In this document: positions 27,501 to 34,930 of the stretch, piece by piece | Position numbering within the stretch: the first letter of the stretch is position 1 | How the letters are laid out: each line of letters starts with the position of its first letter | NCBI GenBank assembly: GCA_044223665.1 | Contig: JBGALT010000010.1 | Coordinates: 31,786 to 95,785 of the forward strand | Source: JBBSAT01 sp044223665 | GTDB lineage: Bacteria > Myxococcota_A > Polyangia > Polyangiales > Sandaracinaceae | Length of the DNA: 64,000 nucleotides | Reading direction: 5' to 3' | The notes under the pieces: generated by a model | The model's database searches: none | What the model saw: the letters and a program-made list of their open reading frames with translations, nothing else | Told to the model about the DNA's origin: nothing | Position numbers and translations under genes: made by a program

Positions 27501-27868
27501 CGCCCCGCGACACGCACCCAGGCCGCATCGCGCCCTTGGAGCGACGTGAGGTAGCCCCCTCGTGAGCCACCGATGTTCCGGATGGTCACCGCGCGGCTCG
27601 CCAGCGCCTCGCCGCAGCGCCAGGTGCCGAAGTCGCCGTCGCCCGTGATCGTCAGCATCGCGGGAGACGCAGCGTCTGCGCCGGAGTCCCCGGGCTGGGC
27701 GTCGAGCGGCAGCGAAGCGTCGCCGCCGCCATCGGCGCTCGCCGCGTCGGAGCCGCCATCGGCCAGCGGCGCGGCGTCGTTGCCCGCATCGGCGGGCGCG
27801 GGCGTGGTGGGAGACGAGCAACCGGCGAGCGCGACGGTGCAGCAGGCGAGCAAGATTGCGATACGCAT
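24551..27868 (-). CDS. Large lipoprotein with repeated ASH/choice-of-anchor-D-like Ig domains
   Basis: Length 1105 residues. The ATG at 27868 gives a signal with lipobox LAGC; an Ala/Asp/Gly linker spans residues 25-75. About nine beta-sandwich repeats follow. Each has a variant of FGxxxxG...TLxIxNxG and ...FxLSPxSFSLxPGSSRxITVT (for example YGDFGDRALGSSTTATLRI and VELGEVGCNTLGPSG). This is the pattern of ASPM-SPD2-Hydin-like and choice-of-anchor D repeats. It probably projects from the outer membrane. No enzymatic motif. Its 3' end lies 108 bp from the RIC gene, on the same strand but outside the nos unit. Confidence 0.75.
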   Translation of the reverse strand: MRIAILLACCTVALAGCSSPTTPAPADAGNDAAPLADGGSDAASADGGGDASLPLDAQPGDSGADAASPAMLTITGDGDFGTWRCGEALASRAVTIRNIGGSRGGYLTSLQGRDAAWVRVAGRAAGVLDPGESTVLTLSIEQPPGAEWRFGGVTAEVDLLPTAPAVLEGSPRVVVSAGLGGTTARLTGTYGDFGDRALGSSTTATLRIINDGTTDVSFDVSSNVDPAFTFSLPGLSGGRVTVPFGTELSGTVTYAPTAAGEQRGQIVFRHTAPTCDAGPLVQNLVGHAVTGDLRVGPDVELGEVGCNTLGPSGTLTVSNAGAGPLSVTASLVLGPDSAFTLSPTSFSLSPGSSRDITVTPSRTASALPSVPVARGDTIIVTGGSVERHVEVRQQTGGAALRWQSDAPTTLTPVAPVAQYVLTNEGTQATDVSFAVDPAFTVSPTTVRMDPGSVQVVTVTTSSSTSAATLLVASADACSVPTSAPSIAYRPPAPGELLAPGRVDLPSVGCGVAFGTVAMPITNTSTSAREVVTVAEGGFSLTLDGAPLPSSFTMGPGETWFVDVGYEETNLGSLVAHEGMLTMASGEDVIRVELSARRSDALVLAYGENLHEVPVGVTVEHVLTLYNAGNAEGTVTYENGSTGLVGTVTVPPLTTVRVPMPRTVPVGLYMDAVSFVSDGCAPIHDVTLQGLGVADAWGLGVSEISFDPVPCHGAPPAPRSVYLYNAGPGAIPFDAAVAGAGFSVTPTTGTVASRSSVELTVYVRPVGDAIPGPIGATLVVDAGSSQETVALSSSVDGVYVVREADTVDFGAVLADGRSTLYGSLGYGAISADTSRIQFDLAGARMPGELWLVQESAPFAVAAYFHPLALGPRSFTITPRAVAGTPLCAPLPGPVTLTATGVGTAELVVAPSVVTFDPTDCGSTPGSAAFLVHNTGAGAAGFTVNLEPGSWLVATPASGTVPLGQTRQVTLTSRAIPRDAHPSAAEVRGGYHGEHRETVQITGPSEIYEIEVVVPSRGAAFAPIHFVTSAPFMGGISLSGFRAQVSEPGAFTFTPGAWNCLGPPSTTESSEDVSIVGVLCTAATTVSVSTTRTDACTPVGLLTAPIP

Positions 27869-27994
27869 GGCGCCGTTGGTCGCATCGCGCGCGTGCACGG
27901 GCCAGACGGACCGATGATGGAACGATGATGGAGCGGCGCGCGGGTCGAGCTCGTGCCCGTGACGGAGCGCGATGCGGCCGGGTGCGATGCAGCG

Positions 27995-29965
27995 TCAGCG
28001 TCGCAGCGCCAGCCGGCGGACGAGCTCCACGAGGCCCGCCGTGAGATGGTCGCGGTAGGTCCGGAACGGCAGGCCGAGGTGCTCGGCCACGTCCTCTTGC
28101 GCGCGTCGAGGCAGCACGAGGTAGGTCTCGACGATCGCCCGGCGCCACTTCTCGCCGCGCAGCGTGTGCGCCATCGCATCGAGCTCCGAGCGCACGATCG
28201 CCCGGAACCGCTCGGCGCGTTCGGTGGCCGGCTCGGCCGCGAGCACGGGCCAGCCGGCGAGCGCGGCGCTCGAGAATCCCGCCGGGTCGACGGCGAGCTC
28301 GAGCGCCTCGCGCACCGCGCTCAGATCGAGCGGCCGCTCCTGCCGGCTCGCGACCGTCCCCGCTCCCGCGAACGCGGCGCGCACGTACGCCGCCGCGCGG
28401 TCCCCGCGCAGATCGAGCTGCCAGATCGCGCATGTGCGGCCGTCGAGGACGAAGCTCTCCTCGAGCCGCACGTAGCCCCGCCGCTCCCAGACCTTCGCCC
28501 AGCGGAGCTCCGCCGGCGCCACGATCCAACGCGCGGCGAGCCCGGGCGTGGTGAGGAGCACCCGCGCATCGTGGGCGACGCGCAGGTGGATCGTGGGCCC
28601 GAGCTCGCGCCCGACCGACGCGTCGAGCTGCAGACGCTGGACCGACCCGCGCGCGAGCCCGCTCAGTCCGAGCCTCCGCGCAGCGAGCGAGACGATGCGA
28701 GTGGCCGGATCGATCGCAGAGAGCTCGTAGCCGTCGCCGACCACGAGCTCGAGCCACATGCCCGCTACCTTCCGCCGCGCATCGCGCGCCACCGTCGCGG
28801 CCGCCGGCTGCAGGGCGAGCGAGCTCTCCCAGACGCGCCGCGTCTCGGGGCCGTCGACGCTCTCCACGATCTGGGCGACGGCATCGAGGTCGGTGCGACG
28901 GAGCTCGTCGAGGTGCAGGTCCTCGGAGGCCGTCTGGAAGGTCCTTCGCACCTCCGGCAGCTGCGAGAAGAGCCAACCGAGCGCGCGGGCCCGCTCCCAG
29001 GGATCGCCACGCCCCTCTTCGAGCGATCGCGCGTAGAACTCCATCGCCGCCGCGCGACGCGCCTGCGCGCGATCGGGCTCGCGCCACGACTGATCCAGGA
29101 CCAGCGCGTCGCGCACCAGCTCGTGCAGCACGAGCCCGTCTCGGGTCGCCCGCACGTAAGGGCGCTGCCGCAGCCACGCGAAGGGCTCGCTCGCCGGCGC
29201 GCCGAGCAGGTGGCTCAAGAGAGCCTCGTTCAGCGCGGGCACGATGGCGATGCACTCGAGCGCCTCTCGCTCGGCGGCGCTGATCGTGCGATCGACGAGC
29301 CCATCGAGCAGCCGTCGAACCAGCTCCGGCTGCGGGGCCTCGGGATCGAGCATCGGTCGGTCGGGGCTCTCGGCCGCGAGCGCGAGCGCGAGCGGATGCC
29401 CGCGCGTGTAGGCGGCGAGCTCGTCGCGCCGCGCGACACGCACTCGGCGAAACGCGAGGTAGCGGTGGCTCTCGGCGCGGTCGAAGTTGCCGACCGAGAC
29501 GACGTGCACGCGCGCCGACAGCGAGGGGTCGAGCCAGTCTCGACCGGGCGCGCCTCTCGAGGCCACGATCAAGAGCCCCGCCGCGGGCGGCACGCGCGCC
29601 AGCTCGTCCGCGATCCAGCCCTCGAGGGTCGGCACGCGCTCGAGCTCGTCGATGACGAGCACCACGCCCTGCGCCAGGAGGTCTCCGAGCCGCTGCACAC
29701 GAGGCAGCCCGAGCTCCTCCACCGCGCTCGCCACGATCGCCGAAGGACGCGCCGGCGCTCGATCGACCCAGACGTGCGCGTGCCCCGCCGCGAGACGGCG
29801 GGTGAACTCCCGCAGCAGCGCGGTCTTTCCGACGCCACCCGGGCCGACGATCCACGCCACCCGGCCCCCGTCGCGCGCGAGCGTCGCGAGCGTCTCGAGC
29901 TCGCGCTCGCGCCCGATGAAGCCTCGCGCGGCGCGCGGCGCCGTCGTCTCGGCTACGCGCCCCAC
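27995..29965 (-). CDS. STAND/AAA-type ATPase with C-terminal HTH-like domain
   Basis: About 656 residues from the GTG at 29965. An upstream GTG at 30148 would overlap the neighbouring gene, and codon bias is weaker there. Residues of about 15-30 (GFIGRERELETL) lead into an NTPase with Walker A GPGGVGKTALL (about 38) and Walker B VVLVIDELER (about 100), then a winged-helix and helical region. The end has RRAQEDVAEHLGLPFRTYRDHL, resembling an HTH. STAND ATPases of this build act as signal-dependent switches, often transcriptional activators. The target is unknown. Confidence 0.7.
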   Translation of the reverse strand: MGRVAETTAPRAARGFIGRERELETLATLARDGGRVAWIVGPGGVGKTALLREFTRRLAAGHAHVWVDRAPARPSAIVASAVEELGLPRVQRLGDLLAQGVVLVIDELERVPTLEGWIADELARVPPAAGLLIVASRGAPGRDWLDPSLSARVHVVSVGNFDRAESHRYLAFRRVRVARRDELAAYTRGHPLALALAAESPDRPMLDPEAPQPELVRRLLDGLVDRTISAAEREALECIAIVPALNEALLSHLLGAPASEPFAWLRQRPYVRATRDGLVLHELVRDALVLDQSWREPDRAQARRAAAMEFYARSLEEGRGDPWERARALGWLFSQLPEVRRTFQTASEDLHLDELRRTDLDAVAQIVESVDGPETRRVWESSLALQPAAATVARDARRKVAGMWLELVVGDGYELSAIDPATRIVSLAARRLGLSGLARGSVQRLQLDASVGRELGPTIHLRVAHDARVLLTTPGLAARWIVAPAELRWAKVWERRGYVRLEESFVLDGRTCAIWQLDLRGDRAAAYVRAAFAGAGTVASRQERPLDLSAVREALELAVDPAGFSSAALAGWPVLAAEPATERAERFRAIVRSELDAMAHTLRGEKWRRAIVETYLVLPRRAQEDVAEHLGLPFRTYRDHLTAGLVELVRRLALRR

Positions 29966-30135
29966 CGCGTCCAGCCCTCGAGGAACATTCCGCGGATGCT
30001 CACCCACTCGGGGGTCCGGCGCAATGTGCCCCGCATCCGACCGCGCGGGCCCGCCGTCTCCTCGATCGGGCGATTTCGGCCCGCAGATCGCGCGGTTGCA
30101 GTCCCTCAGCGACTGGCCGTCGAGCCGCGGCGCCG

Positions 30136-31848
30136 CTACGGCATGCACGCGAACGTCTCGACGTCGATCACGAGCCCGCCCACCGGAAGGGAGTGCACGG
30201 CGGTCACCGAAGCGTCGCCCATCTCGATGAGCGTCATGTCCGTCGTCGTGCCGGCCACGACGTACTGGCTGTCGATGGAGGTCGCGAGCGAGAACGGAGC
30301 GCCGGGGAGCGCCGCGACGCTTCCGATCACGCCCGCGGGCGAGATCGGCGCCCAGGCCCCGTTGCCTCCCGCGATGCCGGCGACCACGAAGAACGAGCCG
30401 TCCGGCGGCATCGCCATCTCCAGAAAGCCCCCGAGCCCGATGAGCGGGGTGTGGGCGATGGCCGGCGGGAGAGTCCCATCGGGCCGGCTCGCCACGATCG
30501 CGCCGCCGACCGTCCCGTCGGTCGTCCCGAGCACGGTCCGATCACCGACCGGGCCCGCCGCAGAGAACAGGAATCCCGAGGTCGGGGCCTGCGCTTCGAC
30601 CTCCGTGTACGTGGTCGCTCCCGGCACGAGGCGCACGATGCGCGAGGCGCCCCCCGCGGGCCCCGTCGCGAACGTGCTCAGGGCCCACAGGCTCCCGTCG
30701 GCATGGGGGACGATCCGTGCGATGAAGGTGGTTCCGCTCAAGGGAGTCGCAACGAGGGTGGTCGGCGTCGCGATGGGCGTGCCGAGCGAGCCGTCGGCGC
30801 GGATCGGGAACGCGGCGTGAACGAAAGTCGACCCGAGCCCCGCGATGAGCGCGTGCAGGACCGGGGCGCCGGGGTGGCAAGCGATGGCGACCACACCCGA
30901 GAGCGGAGCGCCCGTGGGCGCGGAGAGCGTCCCGTTCGCGGCGATGCGAGCGTGCGCCATCGCGACGCTGCCGGGCAGGATGGCGTACGCCTCGAGCCCG
31001 CAGACCGCGAGCATCTGGAGCGACGTGAAGGAAGCCGGCGTGACGCCGAAGGACTGCGGAGCCCCGTTCGCGACCAGCCGCCTCGACGTCGCATCGATGC
31101 GCGCAGAAACGAGCGACGCACCACCGCTCCCGCCGACGACGAGCCCCAGCGCGCACGACGGCTCGAAGACGCAGGCCGCACATCCATCGCCCGCGCGATC
31201 GTTGCCGTCGTCGCACGCCTCGCTCGTGTCGACGACAGCATCGCCGCACGTCGGCAATTCACAGCTCGTGCGGCACGCGTTGGGCGCGCTGTCGCTGTTG
31301 GCCGCGCCCTCGTCGCAGCCCTCGGGCGGATCGACGACGCCGTCGCCACAAGCGGGGAGCACGCAGCTCGCGCGGCAGGCGCCGGGGTCGTTGCCGTTGG
31401 CCGCACCGTCGTCGCACGCCTCGGCGCCATCGAGGACCCCGTCGCCACAGCGCGCGGGAACACAGCTCGTGCGGCACGCGTCGGCCGTGGTATCGCTGTT
31501 GCCGGCCCCGTCGTCGCAGCTCTCGCCGTCGTCGACGACCGAGTCGCCGCACGAGGGGTCGTGGCAGCTCGTCCGGCAGCGGTTCGCGATCACGTCCGAG
31601 TTGCCGGCCCCGAAGTCGCACTCTTCGCCGGCCTCCATGACGCCGTTGCCGCAGACCGCCCCGCCGCCGACGTCGCGCTGCGCGTCGGTTCCTGCCGCGT
31701 CGACGGGCCCAGCGTCACCGACGGCTCCGTCCCCGCGACCACCGTCGCCCGCGAGGCCGCCATCGGTCGGCGCCATCGTCTCGCCGCCACACCCCGCGAC
31801 CACGCAGAAGACCGCGATCCCCGCGCACCACCCGGAGACCTTCTTCAA
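30136..31848 (-). CDS. Lipoprotein with CDDG Cys repeats and a beta-propeller
   Basis: About 570 residues. The TTG at 31848 is chosen because GGAGG lies about 8 nt upstream and it yields a normal signal (KKVSGWCAGIAVFCVVAGC). A GTG at 31887 would add 13 polar residues. An Asp/Gly/Ala linker precedes five or six Cys repeats of the CGDGVxxxxExCDDGxxN type (residues of about 65-240). A domain of about 320 residues with propeller-like strands follows (IVRLVPGATTYTEV, MAMPPDGSFFVVAG). It is likely surface-exposed. The function is unknown. Confidence 0.7.
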   Translation of the reverse strand: MKKVSGWCAGIAVFCVVAGCGGETMAPTDGGLAGDGGRGDGAVGDAGPVDAAGTDAQRDVGGGAVCGNGVMEAGEECDFGAGNSDVIANRCRTSCHDPSCGDSVVDDGESCDDGAGNSDTTADACRTSCVPARCGDGVLDGAEACDDGAANGNDPGACRASCVLPACGDGVVDPPEGCDEGAANSDSAPNACRTSCELPTCGDAVVDTSEACDDGNDRAGDGCAACVFEPSCALGLVVGGSGGASLVSARIDATSRRLVANGAPQSFGVTPASFTSLQMLAVCGLEAYAILPGSVAMAHARIAANGTLSAPTGAPLSGVVAIACHPGAPVLHALIAGLGSTFVHAAFPIRADGSLGTPIATPTTLVATPLSGTTFIARIVPHADGSLWALSTFATGPAGGASRIVRLVPGATTYTEVEAQAPTSGFLFSAAGPVGDRTVLGTTDGTVGGAIVASRPDGTLPPAIAHTPLIGLGGFLEMAMPPDGSFFVVAGIAGGNGAWAPISPAGVIGSVAALPGAPFSLATSIDSQYVVAGTTTDMTLIEMGDASVTAVHSLPVGGLVIDVETFACMP

Positions 31849-31902
31849 TCTCGCACCCTCCGCGACCAGACTGTCACGCGGCGACACGCGAGGTAAAGCG
31901 CC

Positions 31903-33138
31903 TCACGGTTCCGGAGCCGCCCGAAGCCCCCCGCGCATCCACGGCGTGGAGATCACGCCCACGTAGCCCAGCGAGAGCGCGACACCGAGCCCGAAGCCTC
32001 CGCGCACGCCCAGCGCCTGCGCGATCGCGCCGGAAGCGAGCGAGAGCGGCGCCTTGCCCATCACCTCGAGGGTCGCGAGCAGCGTGTAGTGCGTCGCGCC
32101 GATGCGGCGGTCGGTGTGCGACATCATCAGCGCGAACATGACCGTCGTGAGCACCCCGGAGAAGAAGTGCTCGGCCGACGTCGAGAGCGCGACGAGCGCG
32201 TGCGCCGGCGTGCTCTGCCACGCGACCGACGCCTGCAGCGCGAGCGCGCCCAGCCGCGAGGCCGATGCGACGACGAGGGCCCGCGGGATCTCCGCGCGCG
32301 AGGCGAGCGCACCGCCGACCAGCGAGCCGGCGATCGACGCGATCATCCCGTACGTGCCCACGTAGAGGCCGATCTCGCCTCGCGTCAGGCCGTGGTCGAT
32401 CAAGAACGGCGACCAGAGCGGCTCGATGAGCGACTCGCCCATCTTGTAGCCCACGATGGCGACGACGAGCGCCGTCGCGCCCGGCCTGCGGAGCGCCGCG
32501 CGCAGCGTGGCGCCGATCTCCACGAAGGAGGGCTCGCGGCGGGCCACCGCGTGCGCCTCGCCGCCCGTCGGCTCGGGGACCCGCCACGTGACGACGAGCA
32601 CGACGAGCACCAGGACCGCCGCCCCCGAGAAGAGCGTGCTCCACGCCACGAACGAGCCGAGCCAGAGCAACACGCCACCCCCGAGCAGCATCCCGACCTT
32701 GTAGCCGACCACCTGCGCGGCGTTGCCGAGCCCGAGCTCGCGCTCGCCGAGGATCTCGACGGCGAGGCCGTCGACGGCGATGTCCATCGTGGCGGCCACG
32801 AAGTTCATCGCGAGCACGAGCGCGAGGAGCGGGACGAGGTGCTCGGCCGGCGAGAGCTGCCCCGCGGCGACGAGCGCGAGGGCGAGCAGCGCCTGCATCG
32901 GCAGGATCCAGGACTTGCGCCGGCCGAGGCGCGCGCTCCCGTGGCGATCCACCAGCGGTGCCCAGAGCGCCTTGAGCGACCACGGCAGCGCGAGCAGTCC
33001 CGCGAGCGTGATGTGAGCCAGCGAGATGCCTCGCTCGCGGAGCAGCGCCCCGAGCGCCGTCGCCTGGAACCCGAACGGAAGCCCCTCGAGCACGTAGAGC
33101 ATCGAGAGGAACACGAGGCGGTGAGGGGCCGATCGCAT
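31903..33138 (-). CDS. MFS transporter, AmpG/SLC33-like
   Basis: Length 411 residues, ATG start, about 12 hydrophobic helices. The N-terminus LYVLEGLPFGFQATALGALLR and the loop PLVDRHGSARLGRRKSW match AmpG-type permeases and their acetyl-CoA-transporter relatives. A further family block is ATMDIAVDGLAVEIL. AmpG proteins import anhydromuropeptides for wall recycling, but the exact substrate here is not certain. It is followed 54 bp later by the Cys-repeat lipoprotein on the same strand. Confidence 0.75.
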   Translation of the reverse strand: MRSAPHRLVFLSMLYVLEGLPFGFQATALGALLRERGISLAHITLAGLLALPWSLKALWAPLVDRHGSARLGRRKSWILPMQALLALALVAAGQLSPAEHLVPLLALVLAMNFVAATMDIAVDGLAVEILGERELGLGNAAQVVGYKVGMLLGGGVLLWLGSFVAWSTLFSGAAVLVLVVLVVTWRVPEPTGGEAHAVARREPSFVEIGATLRAALRRPGATALVVAIVGYKMGESLIEPLWSPFLIDHGLTRGEIGLYVGTYGMIASIAGSLVGGALASRAEIPRALVVASASRLGALALQASVAWQSTPAHALVALSTSAEHFFSGVLTTVMFALMMSHTDRRIGATHYTLLATLEVMGKAPLSLASGAIAQALGVRGGFGLGVALSLGYVGVISTPWMRGGLRAAPEP

Positions 33139-33226
33139 GGGCGCGATCGATTCGTACCGCGTTCCGGGGCAGGCGCAGCGGGCTGGTCTCGGCGGCCCGC
33201 CACGGGCTTCTCGTTCGGGCCCGCGA

Positions 33227-33868
33227 TCAGTCGTGGCGCATGCGACGGCCGTCGATCGTCGCTTCGTCGTCGCAGCGCGGGCGTGTCATGGGCTCGCAGT
33301 CGGTGTGCTCGCGACCGATCGTCTCGATCTCGCGCTCGCACGCGGCGCGGGCCGGCTCGCACGAGATCCCGAAGTCGCCGCCGTGGATCCAGTGGAAGCA
33401 GAAGCAGCTCGCGCGCAGCTCGGCGAGCGCGAGCGTCCACACCACCGTCGTGACGCTCGAGGCCCGTCCCGGCATGCGCCAGCCGAGGACGAGACCGCGC
33501 ACGCACGCGCTCGCGGCGGGATCGAGGTCCTCGCCTTCGCGGGCGCGCACCTCGACGAGCCCGCCGTCCGGCGCGACCGCGAACGTGAGCGAGACCGACG
33601 CGGCGGCGCCACGACAGGCGTCGAGCGTGCGTGCGTTCCGCCCGAGCCACGCGCGGACCGAAGACGCGCTGCGTGGCCCGATCACGTCGAGCGATCGCGT
33701 GGTGACCGCCCGCGACGCGCCGCGCTGCGCGAGCGCGGGCGACGCGCCGCACGCGAGCAGCGCGAAGAGGATGGCGGTGCCGAGCGAGGGCGCGATCGGC
33801 GAGCGCGCGCGCATGCTCGGCGCGGAGGCCGCTGCTCGGTCGAAGGACGGCGCGCGGGACGATGTCAT
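33227..33868 (-). CDS. Secreted protein with AgmX/TonB-like C-terminal domain
   Basis: Length 213 residues from the ATG at 33868; an ATG at 33814 is an alternative. Signal peptide ends ALAQ. Residues of about 65-145 (VRAWLGRNARTLDACRG, VSLTFAVAPDGGL, CVRGLVLGWRMP) match the AgmX/PglI C-terminal fold common in myxobacteria. Such domains sit in gliding or envelope complexes and resemble the TonB C-terminus. The tail is Cys-rich (CFCFHWIHGG, CEPMTRPRC). It is divergent from the HEAT-repeat gene, whose operon encodes another protein with the same type of domain. Confidence 0.65.
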   Translation of the reverse strand: MTSSRAPSFDRAAASAPSMRARSPIAPSLGTAILFALLACGASPALAQRGASRAVTTRSLDVIGPRSASSVRAWLGRNARTLDACRGAAASVSLTFAVAPDGGLVEVRAREGEDLDPAASACVRGLVLGWRMPGRASSVTTVVWTLALAELRASCFCFHWIHGGDFGISCEPARAACEREIETIGREHTDCEPMTRPRCDDEATIDGRRMRHD

Positions 33869-34151
33869 GCTCTCTCGAGGTGTCGTGGCCACACGACGGC
33901 GACACGTCGTAGGTGAGCACGGCCATCGAGCCGCTGCCAGCGCGATGCCGGCTCGGCTCGGGGTGCCGCCGCGCCGGGCCCCCCGCCGACGGGCCCGACG
34001 GCTCGCCTCGCCCGCGCTCGCCGCCCGACGCCCGGGAACATGCCGGGGAGGGGCGATTCGCGTCGCATGGAGCGTCCCTCCCGGCTCTCGGGCCTTGGCG
34101 CGGGGCCGCAGAAGCGATACTCCAGCACGCTCGGAGCCAGGTGGGGTCGAC

Positions 34152-34919
34152 ATGAAGACGTTCGCTACGTTCTTGGGGCTGCTCGCGCTCGCGGTCGCGT
34201 CGCCGGCAGCGGCGCAGATGTCGTTCGCCGACGCGCAGTCTGCGATCGAGTCGCAGGATGCCGCGCGCATCCAGGAGGGGCTCGAGATGGTCGGCCTCTC
34301 GGGAGAAGCGCGGGCCGTTCCGATCATCGTGGCGCGCGTTCGGCGTGGTCTGCCGCCCGAGCTCATCGAGTCGGCCATCGACACCCTCACGTTGCTGGGC
34401 AATGCCGGCGCCGGGCCGCTCCTCATCGAGCTGCTCTCGCACCGCCGCCCGTCGGTGCGCCTGCGGGCGGCCCAGGGGCTCGGAGCGTGTCATCCGCCGG
34501 GCGCGGAGCGCGCGCTCGCCTCCGCGCTCTCGGACTCGACCCCCGAGGTGCGCGCCGCGGCCGCCACGGCGCTCGCCGACGTGCACGGCGTCGGGGCGAT
34601 GGACCAGCTCTTCCTGGCCTTCGATCGCGGCGTGCCCGAGGCGGGCCAGACGATCGCGCGCCTGGCGCGCCCCGAGGACGTCACGCGCGTGCTCGACCTC
34701 GTCGGTCACGTGCCGTTCTCGCAGATGGGCCCGATGCTCGCCGACATGCTCGGGCAGAGCACGATCCCGCAGCGCAGCCGCCTCGCGATCGTCGCCGCCC
34801 TGGGCGAGCTCGCCAGCGCCGAGGCGCGCGGGCTGCTCGAGCAATACGTGCAGCAGCACCCGGGCACGGACCCCGTCACTCGCGCGGCCGAGGCCGCCGC
34901 GGCGCGCATCGGACAGTGA
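34152..34919 (+). CDS. Secreted HEAT-repeat protein
   Basis: Length 255 residues, ATG at 34152, signal peptide ending AAAQ. The mature chain is a row of about five HEAT-like helical pairs (SVRLRAAQGLGACHPPGAE, EVRAAAATALADVHG). These are protein-binding scaffolds. It is followed 11 bp later by a lipoprotein with propeller, HEAT-like and AgmX-like parts. The two are very likely one operon and partners. Confidence 0.75.
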   Translation: MKTFATFLGLLALAVASPAAAQMSFADAQSAIESQDAARIQEGLEMVGLSGEARAVPIIVARVRRGLPPELIESAIDTLTLLGNAGAGPLLIELLSHRRPSVRLRAAQGLGACHPPGAERALASALSDSTPEVRAAAATALADVHGVGAMDQLFLAFDRGVPEAGQTIARLARPEDVTRVLDLVGHVPFSQMGPMLADMLGQSTIPQRSRLAIVAALGELASAEARGLLEQYVQQHPGTDPVTRAAEAAAARIGQ

Positions 34920-34930
34920 GGAGAAGCAGC

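Noticed and set aside
29091..29102. TGATCCAGGACC as a fifth FNR-like site
   Set aside because: Only one half matches, it lies inside a coding region and has no gene start downstream.
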